A stretch of DNA of 64,000 nt from UBA3537 sp049889395. GTDB lineage: Bacteria > Bacteroidota > Bacteroidia > Flavobacteriales > Flavobacteriaceae. The position numbers and the translations under genes are program-made. Where the stretch lies: contig JBMHDM010000015.1 of the NCBI GenBank assembly GCA_049889395.1, forward strand, positions 62,001-126,000, read 5' to 3'. Within the stretch, counting starts at the first letter, position 1. Each line of letters begins with the position of its first letter. Below, piece after piece: positions 24,959 to 35,424 of the stretch. The notes beneath the pieces are model-generated. The model was not told the DNA's origin and did not search any database. It saw only the letters and a list, made by a program, of their open reading frames with translations.

Positions 24959-27900
24959 CTATAAATTATAGGTCTCTTTCTCTTGTTTGGCTTTCATTAA
25001 GCTTTCCAACTCTTCACTAGAACCAACAATCATATTGTTGTAGGCTCGAAGTCCTGTTCCTGCTGGGATACGATGTCCAACAATGACATTTTCTTTGAGA
25101 CCATCTAATGAATCGACTTTGCCGTTAACTGCAGCTTCATTCAATACTTTCGTAGTTTCCTGGAAAGAAGCAGCCGAGATAAAGGATTTGGTTTGCAATG
25201 ATGCTCTTGTTATTCCTTGCAGAATAGGAGTTGCAGTGGCAGGTCGAGCATCACGAGCAGAAACTAAAGTCTTATCTTCACGCTTCAAGATTGAATTCTC
25301 GTCTCTTAACTGACGAGCCGATACGATTTGACCCGCTCTAAGCGTTGCAGAATCACCAGCATCTTCAATGACTTTTTTACCAAAAATATTATCATTTTCA
25401 ACAATGAAATCTGATTTGTGAACCAATTGATTTTCTAGGAAAATAGTATCTCCGGAGTCTTCAATTCGCACTTTACGCATCATTTGACGAACCACGACTT
25501 CAAAGTGTTTATCATTAATTTTTACCCCTTGCAGACGGTAAACTTCCTGAACTTCATTAACCAAATACTGCTGAACAGCCGATGGGCCCTTGATATTCAA
25601 AATGTCATTTGGTGTAACAGATCCATCAGATAATGGCATACCGGCTTTAACAAAGTCATTTTCTTGAACCAAAATCTGATTGGATAGTTTAACCAAGTAC
25701 TTCTTGATGGCTCCTGCTTTGGATTCAATTATAATTTCTCTGTTACCTCTCTTAATTTTACCGAAAGATACCACCCCATCAATCTCACTAACTACGGCTG
25801 GGTTGGATGGGTTTCTAGCTTCGAATAGTTCGGTTACTCTTGGCAGACCCCCTGTAATATCACCCGCTTTGGATGACTTACGTGGTATTTTAACCAAGAT
25901 TTTTCCGATTTCAATCTCTTCATTATCTTCAATCATCAAGTGGGCACCAACAGGGAGATTGTAAGAACGAACTACGCCACCTTTACCGTCCTCAATATGA
26001 AGTGTAGGAATTAATTTTTTATTTCTAGATTCTGAAATTACTTTTTCTTGGAATCCAGTTTGTTCATCAATTTCTACTTGGTAAGTGACCCCTTGCTCAA
26101 TATTTTCAAATTTGACTTTTCCTGAAAATTCTGATATAATTACACCATTGTAAGGATCCCACTGACAAACGACAGTTCCTTTTTTAAGCTTTTGGCCATT
26201 TTTAACAAAAATTGTTGAGCCGTAAGGAATGTTGTTGGTACTTAAAATGATACCGGTTTTCTTATCGACTAATTTAATTTCAGATGTTCTTGAAATGACA
26301 ATATTGATGTCGTTTCCTTCATTATCTTTTCCTTTAACGGTCTTAAGATCTTCAATTTCAGCAACACCATCAAATTTGACTGTAAGGTTATTTTCCTCAG
26401 AAATATTTCCTGCAATTCCTCCAACGTGGAACGTACGGAGAGTCAGCTGTGTTCCTGGCTCACCAATCGACTGAGCGGCTACGACTCCAACAGCCTCTCC
26501 TTTTTGAACCATTTTCCCAGTCGCTAAATTTCGTCCGTAACATTTGGCACAAATACCTGTTTTGGCTTCACATGTTAAGGGAGAGCGAACCTCAATTGAA
26601 TCAATGGGGGAAGCCTCGATTTTTCCTGCTATAACTTCGTCTATGTGCTCACCAGCGCCCACAAGCAGTTCTTGTGAAATTGGATCATAAACATCATTTA
26701 ATGACGTACGACCAACGATTCGCTCTTCTAGTCTTTCAACAACTTCTTCATTTTTCTTCAGCGGTTCGACCGTAATTCCACGGAGTGTTCCACAGTCGTC
26801 TGAATTAACAATTACGTCTTGAGAAACATCTACCAATCGACGTGTTAAATAGCCTGCATCAGCTGTTTTTAATGCCGTATCTGCAAGACCTTTTCGTGCC
26901 CCGTGAGTGGAGATAAAATATTCTAAAATTGAAAGCCCCTCTTTAAAGTTGGATAAAATTGGATTTTCAATAATTTCTCCTCCTCCAGCATTGGATTTTT
27001 TGGGTTTAGCCATCAAACCACGCATACCGGTCAACTGACGAATTTGTTCTTTGGATCCACGAGCTCCAGAATCAAGCATCATATACACCGAGTTAAACCC
27101 TTGTTGATCTTCTCGAATACGCTTCATAGATAATTCCGTAAGCTCCGCATTAGTTGAAGTCCAAATATCGATAACCTGATTGTATCGCTCATTATTTGTG
27201 ATTAGTCCCATGTTGTAATTGGCCATGATACCATCTACTTGTTTATTAGCGGCATCAATCATGGTGTGTTTTTCTTGCGGAATGATAATATCTCCTAAAC
27301 TGAAAGACAAACCACCTTTGAAAGCGAAATTGTAGCCCAAGGATTTGATTTCATCCAAGAATTCTGCAGTTTCTGGAACAGATGTCACTTTGAGAATACC
27401 GTGGATGATGTCACGAAGTGATTTTTTGGTCAATACTTCATTGATATATCCTGCAGCTTCTGGTACTTTTTCATTGAACAATACGCGACCCACAGTCGTA
27501 GTTATCAACTGTGAGGTTAATTCGCCAGATTCATTAAAATCTTTGGTTCGAACGCGAATTTCAGCATTCAAATCTACACGTTTCTCATTGTAAGCAATGA
27601 TAACTTCTTCTGGTGAATAGAAAGTTAAGCCTTCTCCTGAAATTTTTAAATCCTTTGTAGATTTTCTCAATTTGGTCATGTAATACAGACCCAATACCAT
27701 ATCCTGAGAAGGTACAGTTACAGGAGATCCATTGGCAGGATTAAGAATATTATGAGACGCCAACATTAAAAGTTGGGCTTCTAATATAGCTTCTGGTCCG
27801 AGAGGAAGATGAACCGCCATTTGATCTCCGTCAAAGTCGGCATTAAAGGCCGTACAAACAAGTGGATGCAATTGAATAGCTTTGCCTTCAATCAGTTTAG

Positions 27901-29266
27901 GCTGAAAGGCCTGAATCCCTAATCGGTGAAGCGTTGGCGCACGGTTTAGGAGTACAGGATGTCCTTTAAGAACATTTTCCAAAATATCCCAAACCACTGG
28001 TTCTTTTTTATCTATAATTTTCTTGGCGGATTTTACAGTTTTAACAATTCCTCTTTCAATTAATTTTCTAATGACAAAAGGTTTGTATAATTCTGCAGCC
28101 ATATTTTTTGGCAATCCACATTCGAACAACTTTAACTCTGGTCCAACAACAATTACTGACCGAGCAGAGTAATCGACTCGTTTTCCAAGTAGGTTTTGAC
28201 GAAAACGCCCCTGCTTTCCTTTCAATGAATCTGAAAGTGATTTTAGTGGTCTGTTGGAGTCTGTTTTAACAGCAGATGATTTTCTGGTGTTGTCAAACAG
28301 AGAATCCACAGATTCTTGCAACATACGTTTTTCATTTCTCAAAATAACCTCTGGTGCTTTGATCTCGACCAAGCGCTTCAATCGATTGTTTCGAATAATC
28401 ACACGTCGATATAGATCATTCAAATCAGAGGTTGCAAAACGTCCACCGTCTAATGGGACTAACGGTCTTAGTTCAGGTGGGATGACTGGAATGGCTTTCA
28501 TAATCATCCATTCAGGTTTGTTCTCACGATTTTGATTACCATCTTTTAGTGCTTCGACAACTTGGAGGCGTTTAAGGGCTTCCGTTTTGCGTTGTTTAGA
28601 CGTTTCAGTATTGGCTTTATGACGCAATTCAAAAGATAATTCTTCCAAATCAATTCGAGAGAGTAGTTCAATCAAACACTCCGCCCCCATTTTTGCAATA
28701 AATTTATTGGGATCCGAATCTTCTAAATATTGATTCTCTTGAGGAAGAGAATCCATGATATTTAAATATTCTTCCTCGGTGAGGAAGTCCATTTTTTGAA
28801 CTGGTTCGCCTTCTTCATTTACGGCGTTTCCTGGCTGAATGACCACGTAGCGCTCATAGTAAATGATCATGTCAAGCTTTTTGGACGGAAGTCCAAGAAG
28901 GTACCCAATTTTGTTTGGTAACGATCGGAAATACCATATGTGGGCTACTGGAACAACCAAATTGATGTGTCCCACACGTTCACGACGTACTTTTTTCTCT
29001 GTAACTTCAACTCCACAACGATCGCAAATAATCCCTTTATATCGAATACGTTTGTATTTCCCACAAGCACATTCGTAATCTTTAACAGGTCCAAAAATGC
29101 GCTCACAGAACAAGCCGTCTCGTTCTGGTTTATGAGTTCTGTAGTTAATAGTCTCTGGTTTTAAAACCTCACCTCTAGAATCTGCTAAAATAGATTCAGG
29201 AGAAGCTAAACCGATTGATATTTTATTAAACTTCTTTTGCGTTGTATTATCTTGTTTTCTTGCCAT
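24959..29266 (-). CDS. rpoC: DNA-directed RNA polymerase subunit beta'
   Basis: 1435 residues, the usual Bacteroidota length. The N-terminal zinc finger is C66/C68/C81/C84; the catalytic Mg site NADFDGDQM lies about residues 474-482; the trigger-loop/bridge-helix region and the second zinc site (CGTLRG..., CEAKTGICAKCYGR) are intact. The C-terminal TETYNL-like tail varies. It follows rpoB by 19 bp with no promoter seen between, and is the penultimate gene of the block. Confidence 0.98.
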   Translation of the reverse strand: MARKQDNTTQKKFNKISIGLASPESILADSRGEVLKPETINYRTHKPERDGLFCERIFGPVKDYECACGKYKRIRYKGIICDRCGVEVTEKKVRRERVGHINLVVPVAHIWYFRSLPNKIGYLLGLPSKKLDMIIYYERYVVIQPGNAVNEEGEPVQKMDFLTEEEYLNIMDSLPQENQYLEDSDPNKFIAKMGAECLIELLSRIDLEELSFELRHKANTETSKQRKTEALKRLQVVEALKDGNQNRENKPEWMIMKAIPVIPPELRPLVPLDGGRFATSDLNDLYRRVIIRNNRLKRLVEIKAPEVILRNEKRMLQESVDSLFDNTRKSSAVKTDSNRPLKSLSDSLKGKQGRFRQNLLGKRVDYSARSVIVVGPELKLFECGLPKNMAAELYKPFVIRKLIERGIVKTVKSAKKIIDKKEPVVWDILENVLKGHPVLLNRAPTLHRLGIQAFQPKLIEGKAIQLHPLVCTAFNADFDGDQMAVHLPLGPEAILEAQLLMLASHNILNPANGSPVTVPSQDMVLGLYYMTKLRKSTKDLKISGEGLTFYSPEEVIIAYNEKRVDLNAEIRVRTKDFNESGELTSQLITTTVGRVLFNEKVPEAAGYINEVLTKKSLRDIIHGILKVTSVPETAEFLDEIKSLGYNFAFKGGLSFSLGDIIIPQEKHTMIDAANKQVDGIMANYNMGLITNNERYNQVIDIWTSTNAELTELSMKRIREDQQGFNSVYMMLDSGARGSKEQIRQLTGMRGLMAKPKKSNAGGGEIIENPILSNFKEGLSILEYFISTHGARKGLADTALKTADAGYLTRRLVDVSQDVIVNSDDCGTLRGITVEPLKKNEEVVERLEERIVGRTSLNDVYDPISQELLVGAGEHIDEVIAGKIEASPIDSIEVRSPLTCEAKTGICAKCYGRNLATGKMVQKGEAVGVVAAQSIGEPGTQLTLRTFHVGGIAGNISEENNLTVKFDGVAEIEDLKTVKGKDNEGNDINIVISRTSEIKLVDKKTGIILSTNNIPYGSTIFVKNGQKLKKGTVVCQWDPYNGVIISEFSGKVKFENIEQGVTYQVEIDEQTGFQEKVISESRNKKLIPTLHIEDGKGGVVRSYNLPVGAHLMIEDNEEIEIGKILVKIPRKSSKAGDITGGLPRVTELFEARNPSNPAVVSEIDGVVSFGKIKRGNREIIIESKAGAIKKYLVKLSNQILVQENDFVKAGMPLSDGSVTPNDILNIKGPSAVQQYLVNEVQEVYRLQGVKINDKHFEVVVRQMMRKVRIEDSGDTIFLENQLVHKSDFIVENDNIFGKKVIEDAGDSATLRAGQIVSARQLRDENSILKREDKTLVSARDARPATATPILQGITRASLQTKSFISAASFQETTKVLNEAAVNGKVDSLDGLKENVIVGHRIPAGTGLRAYNNMIVGSSEELESLMKAKQEKETYNL

Positions 29267-29285
29267 TTTATATGGTATATGATAA

Positions 29286-32200
29286 TTATTCTTCTAATCT
29301 TATGTCTAATCCTAACCCTTTCAATTCGTGCATGAGTACGTTGAAAGATTCCGGTAATCCTGGTTCTGGCATAGGTTCGCCCTTAACGATAGCTTCGTAT
29401 GTTTTGGCACGTCCAATGACATCATCAGATTTTACAGTCAGGATTTCTCTGAGGGTGCTGGAAGCACCATATGCTTCGAGAGCCCAAACCTCCATTTCTC
29501 CAAATCGCTGTCCCCCAAATTGGGCTTTACCACCAAGTGGTTGTTGTGTAATAAGCGAATAAGGACCAATAGATCTGGCATGCATTTTGTCGTCAACCAT
29601 GTGACCTAGTTTAAGCATGTATATAACGCCTACTGTTGCGGGCTGATCAAATCGATCACCAGTGCCGCCGTCATAGAGGTAAGTATGACCAAATCGAGGA
29701 ATCCCTGCTTCGTCTGTGAACTCATTAATCTGATCTAGTGTGGCACCATCAAAGATTGGTGTAGCAAAAGTTCGTCCAAGATTCTTACCTGCCCAACCTA
29801 ATACAGTCTCATAAATTTGACCAATGTTCATTCGAGAAGGTACCCCAAGCGGGTTCAACACAATATCTACTGGAGTACCGTCTTCAAGGAAAGGCATGTC
29901 TTCCTGACGTACTATTCTGGCCACAATACCTTTGTTACCATGACGCCCAGCCATCTTATCACCAACTTTAAGCTTACGTTTCTTGGCAATGTAAACCTTT
30001 GCCAATTTTATAATTCCAGCTGGTAATTCGTCTCCAACAGAAATTGTAAATTTCTCACGTCTCAAAGCCCCTTGTAGGTCGTTCTCTTTGATTTTGTAAT
30101 TGTGTATTAGATCCTTGACTAATTTGTTCAGTTTAGAATCAGTTGTCCATTTTCCACCAACAAGGTGTGCATAGTCGTCTACAGCGTTCAGCATTTTTAG
30201 GGTGTATTTTTTTCCTTTTGGAAATACTTCTTCACCCAAATCATTAAAAATCCCTTGTGCTGTTTTACCTCCAATAATGGTAAAAAGTTTTTGAACCAAA
30301 ATAGACTTTAGGTCTTCAAACTTAATGTCGTAGCTGTCTTCTAATTTAGCAATATCTTCTTTGTCTTGAGCTCGTTTACGCTTGTCTTTGATGGCTCTAG
30401 AGAAAAGTTTTTTGTCAATAACTACGCCGTGCAACGATGGAGAAGCTTTCAAAGAGGCATCTTTTACATCGCCTGCTTTATCTCCAAAAATTGCTCTCAG
30501 TAATTTTTCTTCGGGTGTTGGATCACTTTCTCCCTTTGGTGTAATCTTTCCAATTAAGATGTCTCCAGGCTTAATTTCAGCACCAATACGAATCATTCCG
30601 TTTTCATCTAGATCTTTGGTGGCCTCTTCTGAGACGTTAGGAATATCATTTGTTAATTCTTCGTTTCCTAATTTTGTATCACGAACTTCCAAAGAGTATT
30701 CGTCGATGTGAATGGAGGTGAAAATGTCATCTCTAACCACTTTTTCAGATATCACAATAGCATCCTCAAAGTTATAACCTTTCCAAGGCATAAAAGCTAC
30801 TTTCATGTTACGTCCTAGAGCCAGTTCTCCATTTTGTGTGGCATACCCCTCACATAAAACTTGTCCTTTAGAAACGGCATCCCCTTTTTTGACGATTGTT
30901 TTAAGGTTAACAGATGTTCCCTGATTGGTTTTCCTAAACTTTGTCAGTGGGTAAGCAACAGTATCGGAGTCAAAGCTAACCAAGTCTTCATCTTTTGTTC
31001 TGTTGTATTTAATAACAATTTGGTCGGCATCAACATACTCTACAATACCGTCTCCTTCAGCATTGACTAAAACTCTGGAGTCGGAGGCGACCTGTCTTTC
31101 AAGACCAGTTCCAACTATTGGTGCTTCTGGACGGAGAAGTGGCACAGCTTGACGCATCATGTTGGATCCCATCAAAGCACGGTTAGCATCGTCATGCTCT
31201 AAGAAAGGGATTAATGAAGCAGATATCGATGAGATCTGATTCGGAGCAACATCTGTGTAATGAACTTGTGAGGGTTCAACAACTGGAAAATCGCCTTCTT
31301 GTCTGGCGATAACCTTATCTAAGGTTATTTTTCCTTTTCTGTCAACTGGAATACTGGCTTGAGCAATAAGCTTGTCTTCTTCTTCTTCAGCACTAAGGTA
31401 GATTGGATCGCCCTTAATGTCAACTACTGCGTCTTCGACTTTTCTGTATGGTGTTTCAATGAATCCCATTGAATTAACTTTGGCATAGACAGACAACGAA
31501 GATATTAATCCAATATTTGGTCCTTCAGGAGTTTCAATTGGACAGAGTCTACCATAATGTGTGTAGTGTACGTCTCGAACCTCAAATCCTGCACGTTCTC
31601 TGGAAAGACCACCTGGTCCAAGGGCAGATAATCGACGCTTGTGCGTGATTTCAGCCAAAGGATTAGTTTGATCCATAAATTGTGATAGTTGGTTTGTCCC
31701 GAAGAAAGAGTTTATCACAGATGACAAAGTTTTAGCATTGATCAAGTCAATTGGTGTAAATACTTCGTTATCACGAACGTTCATACGCTCACGAATTGTT
31801 CTTGCCATTCGGGCTAATCCAACGCCAAATTGTGACGATAACTGCTCTCCTACTGTTCTAACGCGACGGTTTGACAAGTGATCAATATCGTCGATCTCAG
31901 CTTTTGAGTTGATCAGTTCGATTAGGTATTTGATGATAGTTATGATATCTTCTTTGGTCAAAACTTGTTTGTCCATTCCAATATCCAGATTCAGTTTTTT
32001 GTTCATTCTGTAACGTCCAACTTCACCTAGGTTGTACCGTTGGTCACTAAAGAATAGTTTGTCTATAATTCCACGAGCTGTTTCTTCATCAGGTGGTTCG
32101 GCGTTACGTAATTGTCGATAAATATGCTCAACAGCTTCTTTTTCAGAGTTTGTTGGATCTTTTTGAAGCGTGTTATGGATTATGGCATATTCGCCTTGTT

Positions 32201-33098
32201 GAGAGGATTCTTTGTGCAATAAAATGGTTTTTGCACCAGACTCTAAAATCTCTAAAGTATTTTCTTTATCAATAATGGTATCTCGATCCAAAACAATTTC
32301 GTTTCTTTCAATTGAAACCACTTCACCAGTGTCTTCATCTACAAAGTCTTCATGCCATGTATTTAGAACACGAGCAGCTAGTTTTCGGCCAAGTACTTTT
32401 TTAAGACCTGATTTGGATACCTTAATTTCTTCAGCTAAATCGAAGATTTCAAGAATATCTTTGTCTCGTTCAAAACCAATGGCCCGGAATAATGTTGTTA
32501 CGGGTAATTTTTTCTTTCTATCAATGTAGGCGTACATGACACTATTGATGTCTGTGGCGAACTCAATCCAAGATCCTTTAAAAGGTATAACTCTTGCGGA
32601 GTATAATTTAGTTCCATTGGCATGGAAAGATTGGCCAAAGAAAACACCAGGAGATCTATGTAATTGTGATACTACAACACGTTCAGCACCATTAATACAG
32701 AATGTTCCGCTGGGTGTCATGTAAGGAATGGTACCCAAATAAACATCCTGAACAATAGTCTCAAAGTCTTCGTGCTCAGGATCAGTACAGTACAACTTTA
32801 GACGTGCTTTTAAGGGAACCGAATAGGTCAAGCCTCTTTCAATACATTCTTCGATAGTGTACCTTGGGGGATCTACGAAGTAGTCCAAAAACTCTAGTAC
32901 GAATTGGTTACGTGTGTCTGTAATGGGGAAATTTTCCATGAAGGTGTTGAATAATCCTTCATTGGCTCTTTCATCTGATTTTGTTTCTAACTGGAAAAAA
33001 TCCTGGAAGGATTTGATCTGTATGTCTAAGAAATCCGGATATTCGGTTCTATTGACTATGGATGAGAAGTTTAATCTTTCAGCTTGTTTTGCTAACAT
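29286..33098 (-). CDS. rpoB: DNA-directed RNA polymerase subunit beta
   Basis: 1270 residues. The rifampicin pocket (about 463-492: NQLSQFMDQTNPL, ITHKRRLSALGPGGL) carries the standard residues at the main resistance positions (Gln, Asp, His, Arg, Ser), so no rifampicin-resistance change is visible. The C-terminal clamp/active-site region (KMAGRHGNKG, GGKAQFGGQRFGEME) is normal. A 126-bp gap with a long hairpin (33163-33201) separates it from rplL. Confidence 0.98.
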   Translation of the reverse strand: MLAKQAERLNFSSIVNRTEYPDFLDIQIKSFQDFFQLETKSDERANEGLFNTFMENFPITDTRNQFVLEFLDYFVDPPRYTIEECIERGLTYSVPLKARLKLYCTDPEHEDFETIVQDVYLGTIPYMTPSGTFCINGAERVVVSQLHRSPGVFFGQSFHANGTKLYSARVIPFKGSWIEFATDINSVMYAYIDRKKKLPVTTLFRAIGFERDKDILEIFDLAEEIKVSKSGLKKVLGRKLAARVLNTWHEDFVDEDTGEVVSIERNEIVLDRDTIIDKENTLEILESGAKTILLHKESSQQGEYAIIHNTLQKDPTNSEKEAVEHIYRQLRNAEPPDEETARGIIDKLFFSDQRYNLGEVGRYRMNKKLNLDIGMDKQVLTKEDIITIIKYLIELINSKAEIDDIDHLSNRRVRTVGEQLSSQFGVGLARMARTIRERMNVRDNEVFTPIDLINAKTLSSVINSFFGTNQLSQFMDQTNPLAEITHKRRLSALGPGGLSRERAGFEVRDVHYTHYGRLCPIETPEGPNIGLISSLSVYAKVNSMGFIETPYRKVEDAVVDIKGDPIYLSAEEEEDKLIAQASIPVDRKGKITLDKVIARQEGDFPVVEPSQVHYTDVAPNQISSISASLIPFLEHDDANRALMGSNMMRQAVPLLRPEAPIVGTGLERQVASDSRVLVNAEGDGIVEYVDADQIVIKYNRTKDEDLVSFDSDTVAYPLTKFRKTNQGTSVNLKTIVKKGDAVSKGQVLCEGYATQNGELALGRNMKVAFMPWKGYNFEDAIVISEKVVRDDIFTSIHIDEYSLEVRDTKLGNEELTNDIPNVSEEATKDLDENGMIRIGAEIKPGDILIGKITPKGESDPTPEEKLLRAIFGDKAGDVKDASLKASPSLHGVVIDKKLFSRAIKDKRKRAQDKEDIAKLEDSYDIKFEDLKSILVQKLFTIIGGKTAQGIFNDLGEEVFPKGKKYTLKMLNAVDDYAHLVGGKWTTDSKLNKLVKDLIHNYKIKENDLQGALRREKFTISVGDELPAGIIKLAKVYIAKKRKLKVGDKMAGRHGNKGIVARIVRQEDMPFLEDGTPVDIVLNPLGVPSRMNIGQIYETVLGWAGKNLGRTFATPIFDGATLDQINEFTDEAGIPRFGHTYLYDGGTGDRFDQPATVGVIYMLKLGHMVDDKMHARSIGPYSLITQQPLGGKAQFGGQRFGEMEVWALEAYGASSTLREILTVKSDDVIGRAKTYEAIVKGEPMPEPGLPESFNVLMHELKGLGLDIRLEE

Positions 33099-33162
33099 CG
33101 ACGGACGAATTATTGATTAAAAAATATATAAATTGGTGTGCATATGACTTTATACACAAAAG

Positions 33163-33201
33163 GGTTTAGGTCTCAGAACGTCTTGTCCTGTGACCTAAAC
33201 C
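33163..33201 (-). promoter_or_regulatory. Long hairpin in the rplL-rpoB gap (possible attenuator or RNase III site)
   Basis: In the minus-strand RNA GGTTTAGGTC pairs with GACCTAAACC, then after one A-A mismatch CAGGAC pairs with GUUCUG (one G-U), with an AAGAC loop: about 16 pairs in 39 nt. Four Ts follow. In E. coli the same gap holds an attenuator and an RNase III site, which makes a regulatory role plausible. Confidence 0.7.
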
Positions 33202-33224
33202 ATTGTTTGGTGGTTGAGGTTAGC

Positions 33225-33602
33225 TTACTTAAGCTCGACCTCTGCACCAGCTTCTTCTAAAGAGTTTTTCAAGCCTTCAGCTTCATCTTTAGAAACGCCT
33301 TCTTTGATTGCACTAGGTGCATCATCTACAAGACCTTTAGCGTCTTTTAGCCCTAGTCCTGTTAGTTCTTTTACAAGTTTAACGACGGCTAATTTGGAAG
33401 CACCTGGAGACTTCAAAATTACATCGAATTCTGTTTTCTCATCTTCGGCTTCACCACCAGCAGCAGCACCACCAGCAGCAACAGCAACAGCTGCAGCAGC
33501 AGGCTCAATGCCGTACTCGTCTTTTAAAATTGTAGCTAGTTCGTTAACTTCTTTTACTGTTAAGTTTACTAATTGTTCTGCGAAATCTTTTAAATCTGCC
33601 AT
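33225..33602 (-). CDS. rplL: 50S ribosomal protein L7/L12 (bL12)
   Basis: 125 residues. The N-terminal dimerisation helices (MADLKDFAEQLVNLTVKEV), an Ala/Gly-rich hinge (about 35-55) and the C-terminal factor-binding domain (EKTEFDVIL, GLGLKDAKGLVDDAP) are all present. It forms the ribosomal stalk that recruits translational GTPases. It lies 65 bp behind rplJ. Confidence 0.97.
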   Translation of the reverse strand: MADLKDFAEQLVNLTVKEVNELATILKDEYGIEPAAAAVAVAAGGAAAGGEAEDEKTEFDVILKSPGASKLAVVKLVKELTGLGLKDAKGLVDDAPSAIKEGVSKDEAEGLKNSLEEAGAEVELK

Positions 33603-33667
33603 TTTTCTATCGTTTTAATAATGTGTTTTGTTTTTATTTATAATTGTATGAGTGCGTACACGGTTGT

Positions 33668-34189
33668 TTATCCCTCTCTTTGAGATAGGGTTTTGATTAT
33701 ACCTGAAAGTTTTCCACCACCAGATTGTAAAGCTGATACCACAGTCTTGGCTGGAGATTGAAGTAATCCAATAATGTCTCCTATTAGCTCTTCTCTAGAT
33801 TTGATGTTCACTAACATGTCTAATTGATCGTCACCAATGTAAACTGCTTCTTCAATGTAAGCTCCTTTTAAAAAGGGTTTTTCTGATTTCTTACGAAAAG
33901 CTTTGATTACTTTGGCAGGTGCATTACCCGTTTCAGAATACATGACTGAAGTGTTACCTTTCAATGTTGATGGTAGTTCTCCAAAGTCTTTTTCTGAAGC
34001 TTCCATTGCTTTTTCAAGCAAGGTGTTTTTGACAACAGATAACTGAACGTTTGCTTTAAAACAGGCTCGACGCAAGTCCGATGTTGTTACGGCATTAAGT
34101 CCAGAGATATCTGTGAGGTAAAAATTAGAACTCTCTGCTAATTTTGCCTTAAGGTCTTCTATTACTTGTGATTTTTCTTCTCTTGTCAT
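33668..34189 (-). CDS. rplJ: 50S ribosomal protein L10 (uL10)
   Basis: 173 residues, the base of the L7/L12 stalk. MTREEKSQVIEDLKAKL and LSVVKNTLLEKAME are typical of the rRNA-binding N-terminal domain; the C-terminal helix that binds L12 dimers follows. In many bacteria L10 represses its own operon by binding the mRNA leader; the 17-bp gap to rplA leaves little room for such a leader here. Confidence 0.97.
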   Translation of the reverse strand: MTREEKSQVIEDLKAKLAESSNFYLTDISGLNAVTTSDLRRACFKANVQLSVVKNTLLEKAMEASEKDFGELPSTLKGNTSVMYSETGNAPAKVIKAFRKKSEKPFLKGAYIEEAVYIGDDQLDMLVNIKSREELIGDIIGLLQSPAKTVVSALQSGGGKLSGIIKTLSQREG

Positions 34190-34206
34190 AATAAATAATT
34201 TAAAGC

Positions 34207-34902
34207 TTAATTAGCAACTGATTTTGAATCTACAGCAATGCTTGGACTCATGGTGCTAGACATAAAAATGCTTTTTACATAAGTTCCTTTTGCTGCTGTT
34301 GGTTTTAACTTGATTAAAGTAGAAATTAGTTCTTTGGCATTGCTCTCAATTTTGTCTGCTGTGAAAGATACTTTCCCGATTGCAGCATGAACAATTCCTG
34401 TTTTGTCTACTTTGAAATCTATTTTCCCTGCTTTAACTTCAGATACTGCTTTTGCGATATCCATAGTCACTGTACCTGTTTTGGGATTTGGCATCAAACC
34501 ACGAGGGCCTAAAACACGACCTAGAGGTCCTAGTTTACCCATTACGCTAGGCATGGTGATGATAACATCAACATCTGTCCAACCCCCTTTAATTTTATCA
34601 AGGTACTCATTTAGTCCAACGAAATCTGCACCAGCATCTTTTGCTTCTTGTTCTTTGTCTGGAGTGACTAAGGCCAATACTTTAACGTCTTTACCTGTTC
34701 CGTGAGGAAGTGAAACAACACCCCTTACCATTTGGTTAGCTTTCTTGGGGTCTACTCCCAACCGAACTGCAATATCTACAGAAGCATCAAATTTTGCATT
34801 TGATATTTCTTTTACCAAAGCGGAGGCTTCTTCTAAAGAGTAGAACTTACTCTTGTCGATTTTGGCCAATGCTTCCTTTTGTTTTTTTGTTAATCTTGCC
34901 AT
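34207..34902 (-). CDS. rplA: 50S ribosomal protein L1 (uL1)
   Basis: 231 residues with the two-domain L1 plan and the L1 signature near residues 120-138 (LGPLGRVLGPRGLMPNPKTG). It forms the L1 stalk at the E site and in other bacteria is the autogenous repressor of rplK-rplA. It lies 12 bp behind rplK. Confidence 0.98.
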   Translation of the reverse strand: MARLTKKQKEALAKIDKSKFYSLEEASALVKEISNAKFDASVDIAVRLGVDPKKANQMVRGVVSLPHGTGKDVKVLALVTPDKEQEAKDAGADFVGLNEYLDKIKGGWTDVDVIITMPSVMGKLGPLGRVLGPRGLMPNPKTGTVTMDIAKAVSEVKAGKIDFKVDKTGIVHAAIGKVSFTADKIESNAKELISTLIKLKPTAAKGTYVKSIFMSSTMSPSIAVDSKSVAN

Positions 34903-34914
34903 TTCAATAAAAAT

Positions 34915-35355
34915 TTATTTGGGTGCTTCACCACCTTTAACAGTTATACCCATCGATCTGGCGGTTCCTGCAACCATCTTCATGGCAGATTCAATTGTAA
35001 ATGCATTTAAATCTACCATTTTGTCTTCAGCTATAGTTTTAACTTGATCCCAAGTAACTTTAGCTACCTTTTTGACATGCGGTTCGCCAGAACCTTTTTT
35101 TACTTTGGCCGCTTCCATTAGTTGAACTGCAGCTGGTGGCGTTTTGATTACAAATTCAAAAGATTTGTCTTTGTAAACAGATATCACCACTGGTAATACT
35201 TTACCAGGTTTATCTTGGGTTCTTGCATTAAATTGTTTACAAAACTCCATGATATTGACCCCTGCAGCACCTAAAGCGGGTCCAACCGGTGGCGATGGAT
35301 TCGCAGCACCTCCCCTTACTTGTAGTTTGACTACTTTGTCTAGTTCTTTTGCCAT
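34915..35355 (-). CDS. rplK: 50S ribosomal protein L11 (uL11)
   Basis: 146 residues: the N-terminal thiostrepton-region domain (ANPSPPVGPALGAAGVNIMEF) and the rRNA-binding C-terminal domain (ARSMGITVKG). It is needed for GTPase-centre function and for RelA activation. It is 69 bp from nusG; no TAnnTTTG promoter was found in that gap, so it is probably read from upstream. Confidence 0.98.
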   Translation of the reverse strand: MAKELDKVVKLQVRGGAANPSPPVGPALGAAGVNIMEFCKQFNARTQDKPGKVLPVVISVYKDKSFEFVIKTPPAAVQLMEAAKVKKGSGEPHVKKVAKVTWDQVKTIAEDKMVDLNAFTIESAMKMVAGTARSMGITVKGGEAPK

Positions 35356-35424
35356 TTTTTGTTTTTAATGATTTGTATTTAAGTTGGAAGCTGAAAATAC
35401 AAATCGCGTTAATTGTAACAATTT

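Noticed and set aside
28254..28535. Several 60-110-codon frames opposite rpoB, rpoC and rplL
   Set aside because: All are antisense to conserved genes; their Ser/Leu-rich products are those expected from complementary codons.
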